Source: Pseudotabrizicola alkalilacus
GTDB lineage: Bacteria; Pseudomonadota; Alphaproteobacteria; Rhodobacterales; Rhodobacteraceae
Direction of reading: 5' to 3'
NCBI RefSeq assembly: GCF_003443995.1
Contig: NZ_QWEY01000001.1
Coordinates: 310,001 to 374,000, forward strand
DNA length: 64,000 nt
Below, one piece after another: positions 44,269 through 52,210 of the stretch. The notes below the pieces were generated by a model. That model searched no databases, was not told the origin of the DNA, and worked only from the letters and a program-made list of their open reading frames with translations. Position 1 is the stretch's first letter. Each line of letters starts with the position of its first letter. The position numbers and the translations under genes are program-made.

Positions 44269-44780
44269 TTTCCAGCCGCCCTGCCGCTGTCCGCCGCTTC
44301 GACAAACCGGATCAGCCCGTCCAGCCCGGCCAGTATCCCCGGTCCCAGCGCCCGCACCCGGATCGCATCCGCCTCATGCGCCGCCAGATTCAGCGCCTGT
44401 GACGCCTGTTCCAGCCCGCGCGCGCCCGCCGATCCGGCCAGCGCCACCAGCACATGGGTCTGTGCCCTGATCCCGGCCCAGTTGGCCCCGTCCAGGGCCG
44501 CCGCCAACGCCAGCCGCACCGCCCGAAGATCCGCCGCCATCTGCGCCACCAGTTCGGGCGCCACCTCCGGCCCTGCCATCGCCATCAGCGCATCAAAAAC
44601 GCTGCGGTCAACCGCGCCGCTGTACAGGCTTTCCAGCGCCGACAGCGCCATCTGCGCCTCGGCCAGCGCCATCCGCGCCGGAGCCGGCAGCGTCGATCCG
44701 GCAAGACGGGTCAGGGCAGCACGCAAAGCCTGAAGCTGTGGCGTCGGATCGGGAAGGGGCGCGGCAAACGGGTCAACCAT
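44265..44780 (-). CDS. Histidine phosphotransfer (Hpt) domain protein
   Basis: 171 residues, Ala-rich and helical. The phospho-His is H109 in RAQTHVLVALAGSAGARGLE, matching the Hpt pattern A-x-x-H-x-L-x-G-x-x-G-x-x-G-A. One departure is that the residue after LKG is replaced (VALAGS). It would pass phosphate between a hybrid kinase and the response regulator it overlaps. There is no kinase domain of its own. The 94 bp to prpE hold nothing obvious. Confidence 0.78.
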   Translation of the reverse strand: MVDPFAAPLPDPTPQLQALRAALTRLAGSTLPAPARMALAEAQMALSALESLYSGAVDRSVFDALMAMAGPEVAPELVAQMAADLRAVRLALAAALDGANWAGIRAQTHVLVALAGSAGARGLEQASQALNLAAHEADAIRVRALGPGILAGLDGLIRFVEAADSGRAAGK

Positions 44781-44874
44781 AACGCGAGTCTATCTTAACG
44801 AATGCGCCAGTCCAATGGCTTTCGGGTCACAAGCTTTGCCGCGCCGCAGTTGGCCTCCCCAAACCACCCCCGAC

Positions 44875-46767
44875 TCAGCCCTTTGCCAGACCAATCCCCT
44901 GCAAGACCGCCGTGATCTCGTCCAGAATCGCCGGATCATCAATGGTGGCGGGCATTTTCCACGGCTTGCCATCGGCGATGTTCACCATGGTCGCGCGCAG
45001 GATCTTGCCCGAGCGGGTCTTTGGCAACCGCTCCACCACCACGGCGCGCTTGAAATCGGCGACCGGGCCGATCTTGTCGCGCATCAGCCGCACACATTCG
45101 GCCACCACATCGGCAGGGGCGCGGTCAACGCCTTTGTTCAGGCACAGGAACCCAAGCGGCGATTGCCCCTTCAGCGCATCCGCGACCCCGATCACCGCGC
45201 ATTCGGCCACATCCTTGTGCCCGGCCAGCACTTCTTCCATCGCGCCGGTGCTCAGCCGGTGCCCGGCGACGTTGATCACGTCATCGGTGCGCGCCATGAT
45301 ATACAGATAGCCATCCGCATCGACATAGCCCGCATCGCCGGTCTCGTAACAGCCGGGGAAATGCGACAGGTACGATTTCACGAACCGCTCTTCGGCATTC
45401 CACAGCGTCGGCAGCGTGCCCGGCGGCAGCGGCAGCTTGATCGCGATGGCCCCCAAAGTGCCGGGCGACACCTCATGCCCGCCCTCATCCAGCACCCGCA
45501 CGTCAAAGCCGGGCATCGCAACCGCCGGGCTGCCGATCTTCATCGGCAACAGCCCAAGGCCCAAGGGGTTGGCCGCAATGGCAAATCCGGTCTCGGTCTG
45601 CCACCAGTGGTCGATCACCGGCACATTCAGATGCCGCCCGGCCCACTGCACGGTATCCGGGTCGGCCCGTTCGCCCGCCAGAAACAACGCCTGCATGCTG
45701 GAGGTGTCGTAATCCGCCATCAACAGCCCCTCCGGGTCATCGCGTTTGATCGCGCGCAGCGCGGTGGGGGCGGTAAAGAAGGTCTTGACCTTGTGCTCTT
45801 CGATCACCCGCCAGAACGTGCCCGCATCCGGCGTGCCCACCGGCTTGCCTTCAAACACCACCGTGGTGCAGCCCGCAATCAGCGGCGCGTAGCAGATGTA
45901 ACTGTGCCCCACGACCCAGCCCACATCCGACGCCGCCCAGAACACATCGCCCACGCCGCAATTGTAGATCGCGCGCATGGTCCAGTTCAGCGCCACCAGA
46001 TGCCCGGCGGTCGGCCGCACCACGCCCTTGGGTGCGCCGGTTGTGCCGGAAGTATAGAGGATATAGGCCGGGTGATTGCCCTCGACCGGCACGCAGTCTG
46101 CTGGCTCGACGCCGTACTGGAAGGTGTGCCAGGCCAGATCGCGCCCGTCGATCAGCTTCGCCACTTCCTGCTCGCGCTGAAAGATCACGCAGAATTCCGG
46201 CTTGTGGGTCGCCATCTCGATCGCGCCATCCAGCAGCGGCTTGTAATGCACCACGCGCGCCGGTTCGACGCCACAGCTGGCCGCGATAATGGCCTTGGGT
46301 TTGCAATCATCAATCCGCACCGCCAGTTCGGCCGCCGCAAAACCGCCGAACACCACCGAATGGATCGCCCCCAGCCGGGCGCAGGCCAGCATCGCCTCCA
46401 GCGCCTCGGGCACCATCGGCATATAGATGATCACCCGGTCGCCCTTGGTCACGCCATGGGCTTTCAGCGCTCCGGCCAGCCGCGACACCCGGTCCAGAAG
46501 CTCGGCATAGGTGATCACATGCTTGGTGCCGGTCACCGGGCTGTCATGGATGATGGCAGGCTGCTTGCCACGCCCGGCCAGCACATGCCGGTCCACCGCG
46601 TTCCAGCAGGTGTTGACCGTGCCGTCGGTAAACCACTCATACAGCGGCGCGCGGTCGTCGTTGAGGGCACGGGTCGGCTTGCGGACCCAGTCAATCGCCC
46701 CCGCAGCCTCCATCCAGAAGACCTCGGGGTTGGCCTGCCATTTAGCATAGATATCGGAATAACCCAT
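44875..46767 (-). CDS. prpE: Propionyl-CoA synthetase
   Basis: 630 residues. Acyl-adenylate-forming motifs are YTSGTTGAPKGVV (P-loop), WWQTETG and TRSGKILRATM with the catalytic, acetylatable Lys. The N-terminal segment YAKWQANPEVFWMEAAGAIDW identifies the PrpE branch over acetyl-CoA synthetase. It activates propionate to propionyl-CoA, feeding the methylcitrate or methylmalonyl-CoA route. The upstream region carries TTTGCAAA half-sites, suggesting control by an ScfR/PccR-type regulator. Confidence 0.94.
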   Translation of the reverse strand: MGYSDIYAKWQANPEVFWMEAAGAIDWVRKPTRALNDDRAPLYEWFTDGTVNTCWNAVDRHVLAGRGKQPAIIHDSPVTGTKHVITYAELLDRVSRLAGALKAHGVTKGDRVIIYMPMVPEALEAMLACARLGAIHSVVFGGFAAAELAVRIDDCKPKAIIAASCGVEPARVVHYKPLLDGAIEMATHKPEFCVIFQREQEVAKLIDGRDLAWHTFQYGVEPADCVPVEGNHPAYILYTSGTTGAPKGVVRPTAGHLVALNWTMRAIYNCGVGDVFWAASDVGWVVGHSYICYAPLIAGCTTVVFEGKPVGTPDAGTFWRVIEEHKVKTFFTAPTALRAIKRDDPEGLLMADYDTSSMQALFLAGERADPDTVQWAGRHLNVPVIDHWWQTETGFAIAANPLGLGLLPMKIGSPAVAMPGFDVRVLDEGGHEVSPGTLGAIAIKLPLPPGTLPTLWNAEERFVKSYLSHFPGCYETGDAGYVDADGYLYIMARTDDVINVAGHRLSTGAMEEVLAGHKDVAECAVIGVADALKGQSPLGFLCLNKGVDRAPADVVAECVRLMRDKIGPVADFKRAVVVERLPKTRSGKILRATMVNIADGKPWKMPATIDDPAILDEITAVLQGIGLAKG

Positions 46768-46866
46768 CCTGCGCGCCTCCTCCCAACGCTTGCACGTTTG
46801 TTACGGCATCGCTGGCCGAACGCGCAACGATGTTACCGCCGGACAGGACGGGGTTGCGACATTATG

Positions 46867-46961
46867 TTTGCAGAAATGCGTCTGTTTTGGGTGCAAATTT
46901 TTGCAAACTTGGCTGCTTTGGTAATGATATCGATGATACTGGACAGCTTTGCAAAGTTTGC
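46867..46961. promoter_or_regulatory. TTTGCAAA-type half-sites upstream of prpE
   Basis: Two exact TTTGCAAA palindromes (46900-46907 and 46948-46955). Partial copies are adjacent: TGCAAA at 46892-46897, TTTGC at 46957-46961 and TTTGCA at 46867-46872. TTTGCAAA repeats are the described binding site of the short-chain fatty acyl-CoA regulator PccR of Rhodobacter sphaeroides, which controls propionyl-CoA assimilation. The spacing differs from the TTTGCAAA-N4-TTTGCAAA that I recall. The sites lie 100-195 bp before the prpE start within the 326-bp spacer 46768-47093. Confidence 0.6.
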
Positions 46962-47051
46962 TTGGATGTGCGTGCGAATCTTTTGCCCAAGCGTTCTGCG
47001 CAGCGAATGCAAGAATGCAGGCTGTTGCGATGATGCGCCCGAAGGCCGGAT

Positions 47052-47095
47052 AGCCTGGGCCGCACTGACAAGCTGTGCGGCCCAAGGCTTCTTTT
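47052..47095 (+). terminator. Rho-independent terminator-like hairpin
   Basis: AGCC-TGGGCCGCAC / GTGCGGCCCA-GGCT stem with a 9-base loop, then TCTTTT on the plus strand, so it is oriented to end a plus-strand transcript. It also lies immediately 3' of the GNAT gene on the minus strand. No annotated plus-strand gene precedes it, which leaves open a small RNA. Confidence 0.6.
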
Positions 47096-47594
47096 ACCGG
47101 TGTTGATCCAGACCGAAGGCGGCGTGATGGATCACTTCGCCTTTCGGTTCTGTCGCGTCGAACGGCAAGGCCAGAACGACCTCTGGCGGACACCCTTCGA
47201 CTTTCAGGCCGGGGAATGTTCTGAAGCCGAACCGATGGTAATACCGGGGAGAGCCTATCAGGACTGCGCCCCGGCATGTCGCTTTCAAGCGACGGATGGC
47301 CTCGACCATAAGGGCGCTGCCTATCCCCTGACGGTGTCGCGACGGCAGAACCGCAAGTGGCCCGATCAGGCCCCAGCCGCCCTGCGCCCCGATCCGGGCC
47401 TCCGAGGCTGCGAGATAGCCGATCACCTCTCCCCTGTCATCGGCCACGAGCGACAGGGTCAGGGCATCCTCTGCCCGCAGCCAGTCAACGATGCGCGCCT
47501 CGGTTCCCGTGGCCTGCTTCAGCAGCCGCATGGCCTTGGTCACAGTGGCACGGATCGCGGGAATGTCACCGGCGATTTCATTTCGGATCAGCAT
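47094..47594 (-). CDS. GNAT-family N-acetyltransferase
   Basis: 166 residues from ATG 47594 with AAGGAG upstream (which lies inside the end of the YjhX gene). GNAT core: LSLVADDRGEVIGYLAASE, acetyl-CoA loop LPSRHRQGIGSALM (R/Q-x-x-G-x-G/A), and YYHRFGFRTFPGLKV near the C-terminus, as in the YhbS-like subgroup. The acceptor is unknown. It starts 1 nt after the YjhX stop (TAACATG), so the two are coupled. Confidence 0.85.
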   Translation of the reverse strand: MLIRNEIAGDIPAIRATVTKAMRLLKQATGTEARIVDWLRAEDALTLSLVADDRGEVIGYLAASEARIGAQGGWGLIGPLAVLPSRHRQGIGSALMVEAIRRLKATCRGAVLIGSPRYYHRFGFRTFPGLKVEGCPPEVVLALPFDATEPKGEVIHHAAFGLDQHR

Positions 47595-47595
47595 G

Positions 47596-47859
47596 TTATG
47601 CTCCTTGATTGTCAAGTTGCGCGCGGACAGAGATGCGCCCGCGTTTCGAGATGCGATAGGGATTGCCGGAATGGGATTCGATCAGCCGTTTGCGCCGCAA
47701 TCTGTTAAAGATCGTCAGGTCAAAATCGGAAAGGATCATCCCTTCGCGCGTGACGCAGGTGACCGAGGTGACTTTGGACCCGTGTTCCCGCTCGTGCAGG
47801 ATCAGGCCACCCAGAGCCAGAACGTGCAACGCACGTTGTTCAAGTCTTGAGATGTTCAT
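47596..47859 (-). CDS. YjhX-family (UPF0386) protein, putative toxin
   Basis: 87 residues from ATG 47859 (MNISRLEQRALHVLALGG). The full-length pattern of the family is visible: N-terminal Arg/Glu-Gln-Arg helix, a central VTCVTREGMILSDFDLTIFNRL and C-terminal GNPYRISKRGRISVRAQLDNQ. E. coli YjhX is listed as the toxin of a putative type II pair with the acetyltransferase YjhQ; the biochemistry is weakly supported. Here it is translationally coupled to a GNAT gene as well. Confidence 0.8.
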   Translation of the reverse strand: MNISRLEQRALHVLALGGLILHEREHGSKVTSVTCVTREGMILSDFDLTIFNRLRRKRLIESHSGNPYRISKRGRISVRAQLDNQGA

Positions 47860-47927
47860 GGAAGTCTCTTGTGAAAGACGTGATAAAACGCCCGGGCGCA
47901 ACTGCGCCAGGCGGCTCAGGTATCACG

Positions 47928-47952
47928 AGGCTCTCTGCGTCTCAGAGAGCCT
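47928..47952. promoter_or_regulatory. Inverted repeat in the YjhX leader
   Basis: AGGCTCTCTG-CGTCT-CAGAGAGCCT, a 10-bp perfect inverted repeat 69 nt before the YjhX start. It may be an autoregulatory operator or a leader hairpin. The rest of the 388-bp spacer (47860-48247) is AT-richer and shows no ORF; the maeB terminator and the second GGTCAACCC element are at its far end. Confidence 0.4.
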
Positions 47953-48191
47953 TATTACACAAGCTCTGACATCCAATCTCCGTTGACAGAAAGGCGCACA
48001 CTGTCGCCTCTCACACGAGAAGATAGGGAATGCACGCATTGGTGGCAACCCCGGCAGACTGGCCGCCGTCGCCAAAGATCGGTGATAATTAGAGTTTATT
48101 GCGCCACACCGGGTTAAAGCGATTTGCGCTGAAAGACCCGGTGAGAGGCTGGTTTTGCGGCTCAAAGGTTAAGAAATCGTAAAATCCAACA

Positions 48192-48241
48192 GGTCAACCC
48201 ATTGATTCAAAACACTTCCCCCTGCTGTAACACAGGGGGAA
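48192..48241. repeat. GGTCAACCC-N18-TGTAACACAGGGGGAA element, copy 2
   Basis: GGTCAACCCATTGATT (48192-48207), 18 bp, TGTAACACAGGGGGAA (48226-48241): the same two 16-mers and spacing as at 15736-15785. In this copy the centre is changed so that a perfect hairpin forms with the right 16-mer, giving the maeB terminator. Confidence 0.65.
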
Positions 48242-48242
48242 G
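48215..48242 (-). terminator. maeB terminator
   Basis: 10-bp perfect stem CTTCCCCCTG / CAGGGGGAAG with an 8-base loop, followed on the minus strand by TGTTTTG. It starts 6 nt after the maeB stop codon. Confidence 0.8.
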
Positions 48243-48247
48243 CCCTA

Positions 48248-50527
48248 TCACCCGTAATGCGCCACCGGCGTGCCCGCGATGGCCGAGACGTTCAGCAGGC
48301 CCCGCGCCGTGATTGACGGGGTCACGATATGGGCCTTGTTGCCCATCCCCATCAGGATCGGCCCGACCTCCAGCCCGCCGGCCTTCATTTTCAGGATGTT
48401 GCGCACCCCTGACGCCGCATCCGCGCTGGCAAAGACCAGCACGTTGGCCGCCCCCTCGAACCGCGAGCCCGGCAGCAACCGGTCCCGCAGGGCCTGATCC
48501 AGCGCCGAGTCGACGTTCATCTCGCCCTCATAGGCAAAGTCCGGCTCGCGCGCGTCCAGCAGTTCCAGCGCCGCCCGCATCCGCTGCGCCTTTTCATTCT
48601 CCATGTTCCCGAACTGGCTCTGCGTGCACAGCGCCACCTTGGGTTTCAGGCCAAAGCGCCGCACATGCCGCGCCGCGCCCAGCACGGTCTGCATGATCTG
48701 CTCCGGCGTCGGCTCGGCATTGACATGGGTGTCGGCGATGAACAGCGGCCCGTCTTCGAGGATCATCATCGACAGCGCCCCCACCGGCTGCAGCCCGCCG
48801 CGCGCCAGCACCTGCCGGACATAGCCCAGATGCCACAGATACTGCCCGAAGGTGCCGCAGATCAGGCTGTCGGCCTCGCCACGATGCACCATCACCGCCG
48901 CAATCGCGGTGGTATTGGTCCGCATGATCGCGCGGGCAATATCGGGCGACACCCCGCGCCGCGCCATCAGCTCGGCATAGGTGCCCCAGTAATCGCGGTA
49001 GCGCGGGTCGTTTTCCGGGTTCACCAGATGGAAATCCTTGCCCGGCCGGATCGGCAGACCGGCGCGCTCACAGCGCGCCTCGACCACTTCGGGGCGGCCG
49101 ATCAGGATCGGCCGGTCGGTGGTCTCCTCCAGCATCGCATTGGCGGTGCGCAGCACCCGTTCATCTTCGCCCTCGGCAAAGACGATGGTGCGCTCGGCCT
49201 GACGCGCCGCCTCGAACACCGGGCGCATCAGCATGGCGGATTTGAACACCGAGCCGTCGAGTCTGGTCTTGTAAGCCTCAAGGTTTTCCAGCGGGCGGGT
49301 GGCGACGCCGGTTTCCATCGCGGCGCGGGCCACGGCACTGGCGACCACGCCCATCAGGCGCGGGTCGAACGGCTTGGGGATCAGGTAATCTGCGCCGAAC
49401 GACATCGTCTCGCCGGTATAGGCCGCCGCTGCCTCGGCGCTGGTGGTGGCGCGGGCAAGAGCGGCGATGCCTTCGATACAGGCGATCTTCATCTCGTCGT
49501 TGATCGTGGTCGCCCCCACATCCAGCGCGCCGCGGAAGATGAAGGGGAAGCACAGCACGTTGTTGACCTGATTGGGAAAGTCGGATCGCCCGGTCGCGAT
49601 GATCGCACCGGGGGCCACCGCGCGCGCGAGGTCAGGCTGGATTTCCGGGTTCGGGTTGGCAAGCGCAAAGATGATCGGGTTCGGGGCCATCCGGGCGACC
49701 ATGTCTTGCGTCAGAACGCCGGGGCCGGACAGGCCAAGGAACATGTCGGCCCCTGCAATCACATCGCCAAGCGAGGCGGGGCTGGTGCCTTGGGCAAACG
49801 CCGCTTTCTGCGGGGTCATCTGGGCCGTGCGCCCGGTATAGACCAGACCTTCGAGATCGCAGAGCCAGATGTTCTCGCGCCGCACCCCCAGTTTGACCAG
49901 CATCTCAAGACAGGCGATTCCGGCCGCGCCGCCGCCGGTCGAGACGATCTTGATTTGATCAAAGCTCTTGCCCGCAATGATCATCGCGTTGGTGGCCGCT
50001 GCCCCCACCACGATGGCGGTGCCGTGCTGGTCGTCGTGAAACACCGGAATGCTCATCCGCTCACGGCACAACCGTTCAACGATGAAACAATCAGGGGCCT
50101 TGATGTCTTCGAGGTTGATCGCGCCAAAGGTCGGCTCCAGCGCGCAGACGATATCGGCCAGCTTTTCGGGGTCGGACTCGTTCACCTCGATGTCGAAACA
50201 GTCGATGTTGGCGAATTTCTTGAACAGGACCGCCTTGCCCTCCATCACGGGTTTGGAAGCCAAAGCACCAATGTTTCCAAGGCCCAGCACGGCGGTGCCG
50301 TTCGACACCACGGCCACAAGGTTGCCGCGAGAGGTGTAGCGTGACGCGGTGGACGGGTCGGCCTTGATCTCAAGGCAGGCTTCGGCCACGCCGGGAGAAT
50401 AGGCGCGGGACAGGTCGCGGCCATTGGCCAGTGGCTTGGTCGCGCGGATCTCCAGCTTTCCCGGCTTGGGAAATTCGTGATAATCCAGCGCCGCCTGACG
50501 GGCGTTGTCCTGACGCACTTCTTCCAT
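48248..50527 (-). CDS. maeB: NADP-dependent malic enzyme with C-terminal phosphotransacetylase-like domain
   Basis: 759 residues from ATG 50527 ([20 protein letters not shown]), the normal MaeB length. The malic enzyme part (1 to about 430) has [27 protein letters not shown] and [15 protein letters not shown] for NADP binding. From about 440 there is a PTA-like domain ([18 protein letters not shown]), regulatory and normally non-catalytic in these fusions. It decarboxylates malate to pyruvate and makes NADPH. The frame is open to 50716 but crosses the divergent cupin gene start. Confidence 0.96.
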   Translation of the reverse strand: MEEVRQDNARQAALDYHEFPKPGKLEIRATKPLANGRDLSRAYSPGVAEACLEIKADPSTASRYTSRGNLVAVVSNGTAVLGLGNIGALASKPVMEGKAVLFKKFANIDCFDIEVNESDPEKLADIVCALEPTFGAINLEDIKAPDCFIVERLCRERMSIPVFHDDQHGTAIVVGAAATNAMIIAGKSFDQIKIVSTGGGAAGIACLEMLVKLGVRRENIWLCDLEGLVYTGRTAQMTPQKAAFAQGTSPASLGDVIAGADMFLGLSGPGVLTQDMVARMAPNPIIFALANPNPEIQPDLARAVAPGAIIATGRSDFPNQVNNVLCFPFIFRGALDVGATTINDEMKIACIEGIAALARATTSAEAAAAYTGETMSFGADYLIPKPFDPRLMGVVASAVARAAMETGVATRPLENLEAYKTRLDGSVFKSAMLMRPVFEAARQAERTIVFAEGEDERVLRTANAMLEETTDRPILIGRPEVVEARCERAGLPIRPGKDFHLVNPENDPRYRDYWGTYAELMARRGVSPDIARAIMRTNTTAIAAVMVHRGEADSLICGTFGQYLWHLGYVRQVLARGGLQPVGALSMMILEDGPLFIADTHVNAEPTPEQIMQTVLGAARHVRRFGLKPKVALCTQSQFGNMENEKAQRMRAALELLDAREPDFAYEGEMNVDSALDQALRDRLLPGSRFEGAANVLVFASADAASGVRNILKMKAGGLEVGPILMGMGNKAHIVTPSITARGLLNVSAIAGTPVAHYG

Positions 50528-50666
50528 TTTCGCCTCCCGAAAAATTTGGTTTAGCCTTAAACCATTTATTCTGATCCGCCAACCGGATGATAGCGCCACC
50601 AGCAGCGTAGCGGCTTGCAAATTTTGCATCCCCGGCTCAGCATGGCCGCAAAGACAGGGAAAATCC

Positions 50667-51752
50667 ATGCCAGAGACGCGCGCTGAAATCCGTCTGCCGA
50701 CCCAAGAACTGCGCAATGACCTGCCATTCTTTACAAAGGTGCTGGGGATGCGGCTGGATATGATCTATCCCGCCGATGACCCGAGTGTGGCGGTGCTGTC
50801 AGGCCATGGGCTGCGCCTGCGTATCCAGAAGGGGGCGCAAGAGCCGCCGGGCACGCTGCGCATTCTGACCGAAGACCCCGATGGCTTTGCCGGGGGGCAG
50901 CGCAGCCTGACCGCGCCGAATGGCACCCGGATCGAGATTGATGATCTGAACCCGCCGCTGGTTTTGCCGCAGACCGAGCATGCCTTTGTCGTGCGCCGTC
51001 TGGCCGATCAGGCCCCGTGGGTCATTGGCCGCGCCGGGATGCACTACCGCGATCTGGTGCCCAGCCGGTTGGGCGGCGCGATGATCGCCAGCCATATCCG
51101 CATTCCCGATGGCGGCCCGGTGCCCGATATGGTGCATTTCCACCGCGTCGGGTTCCAGCTGATCTTTTGCATCAAGGGCTGGGTGGATGTGCTGTATGAA
51201 GATCAGGGCGGGCCGATCCGGCTGCAGGCGGGCGATTGCTTTATCCAGCCGCCGGAAATCCGCCACCGGGTGCTGGAGGCCAGCGACGGGATCGAGGTGA
51301 TCGAGATCGGCGTGCCCGCGGAGCATGTGACCGAGATCGACCACGAGATGACCTTGCCCACCCCGTATCTGCGCCCTGACCGCGAGTGGCAAGGCCAGCG
51401 GTTTGTGTTCAACCAAGGCTCGGAGGGGGCGTTTGCGCCCTGTCGCCTGCCGGGGTTTGTGGCGCGGGATACCACGATCAACGCCAACACCAAGGGCGTG
51501 GCAAGCGTCATGGTGCTGCGGCCCGATGGCTCTGCCGCGCCGTGGAGCCGCCATGAGGGCGATATCCTGTTCACCTTTGTCATGTCCGGCGAAATGACGC
51601 TGGAGGGCGAGGGCAAAGCGCCGTTCCGCTTGTCGCCGGGCGATGCCTTTGTCATTCCGCCGGGGCTTGCCACACGCTATGCTGATCCGACACCGGATCT
51701 GGAACTGCTGGAGGTATCGCTGCCGGGCAATCCCGCCACCTCCCTTTTGTGA
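50667..51752 (+). CDS. VOC-like domain fused to a bicupin protein
   Basis: 361 residues. The first 85 residues (LPTQELRNDLPFFTKVLGMRLDMI, then VAVLSGHGLRLRIQ) look like one half of a glyoxalase/VOC module. Two cupin barrels follow: the first has MVHFHRVGFQLIFCIKGWVDVLYED and GDCFIQPPEIRHRVLE with metal-type His residues; the second has SRHEGDILFTFVMSGEMTLEGEG and GDAFVIPPGLATRYADP. No full catalytic signature of a known dioxygenase is apparent. Likely metal-binding; substrate unknown. It ends 65 bp before the salvage operon. Confidence 0.75.
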   Translation: MPETRAEIRLPTQELRNDLPFFTKVLGMRLDMIYPADDPSVAVLSGHGLRLRIQKGAQEPPGTLRILTEDPDGFAGGQRSLTAPNGTRIEIDDLNPPLVLPQTEHAFVVRRLADQAPWVIGRAGMHYRDLVPSRLGGAMIASHIRIPDGGPVPDMVHFHRVGFQLIFCIKGWVDVLYEDQGGPIRLQAGDCFIQPPEIRHRVLEASDGIEVIEIGVPAEHVTEIDHEMTLPTPYLRPDREWQGQRFVFNQGSEGAFAPCRLPGFVARDTTINANTKGVASVMVLRPDGSAAPWSRHEGDILFTFVMSGEMTLEGEGKAPFRLSPGDAFVIPPGLATRYADPTPDLELLEVSLPGNPATSLL

Positions 51753-51788
51753 CCCTTGCGCTTTGGGCGGCATACGCTCACAATTCCC

Positions 51789-51800
51789 GACCAATTGGTC
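51789..51800. promoter_or_regulatory. GACCAATTGGTC palindrome before cdd
   Basis: A perfect 12-bp palindrome, 18 nt upstream of the cdd start and in the only gap before the salvage operon. Its shape (TGGTC/GACCA halves) is like operators of GntR-family repressors. A nucleoside-responsive repressor would fit, but the regulator is not in the window. Confidence 0.5.
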
Positions 51801-51817
51801 AAGAACCGAGGCCCAAG

Positions 51818-52210
51818 ATGTCCCTTTTGCAAGCTGCCACTGATGTTCGCCTGCGCGCCTATGCGCCCTATTCGCGGTTTCTGGTTGGGGCGGCGCTGCG
51901 CAGCACCTCTGGCGCGGTTTATGTGGGCTGCAACGTCGAAAACGTGGCCTATCCCGAGGGCACCTGTGCCGAGGCCGGGGCGATTGCCGCGATGATTGCC
52001 GGGGGGGATACCCGGATTGCCGAGGTGTTCGTGATCGCCGACAGCCCCGATCCGGTGCCGCCCTGCGGCGGGTGCCGGCAAAAGATCGCGGAATTTGCCG
52101 ATGCGGGGGTCAAGGTCACGCTTTGCACCACCGATGGCACACAGCGCACGCTGACGGTCGGTGAATTGCTGCCCGGTGTGTTCACCGCCGCCCACATGGA
52201 CCGCGCCTGA
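51818..52210 (+). CDS. cdd: Cytidine deaminase
   Basis: 130 residues, the small tetrameric type. Zinc ligands and proton shuttle: GTCAEAGAI (Cys-Ala-Glu) and PCGGCRQKI (PCxxC). The first segment YAPYSRFLVGAALRS binds the nucleoside. It converts cytidine and deoxycytidine to uridine and deoxyuridine. First gene of cdd-deoA-deoB-add-upp; the stop overlaps deoA (TGATG). Confidence 0.94.
   Translation: MSLLQAATDVRLRAYAPYSRFLVGAALRSTSGAVYVGCNVENVAYPEGTCAEAGAIAAMIAGGDTRIAEVFVIADSPDPVPPCGGCRQKIAEFADAGVKVTLCTTDGTQRTLTVGELLPGVFTAAHMDRA

Noticed and set aside
44815-47106. Long open frame on the plus strand across prpE and its upstream region
   Set aside because: It is antisense to prpE, has no family resemblance and arises from high-GC codon positions. 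The prpE frame has full motifs.
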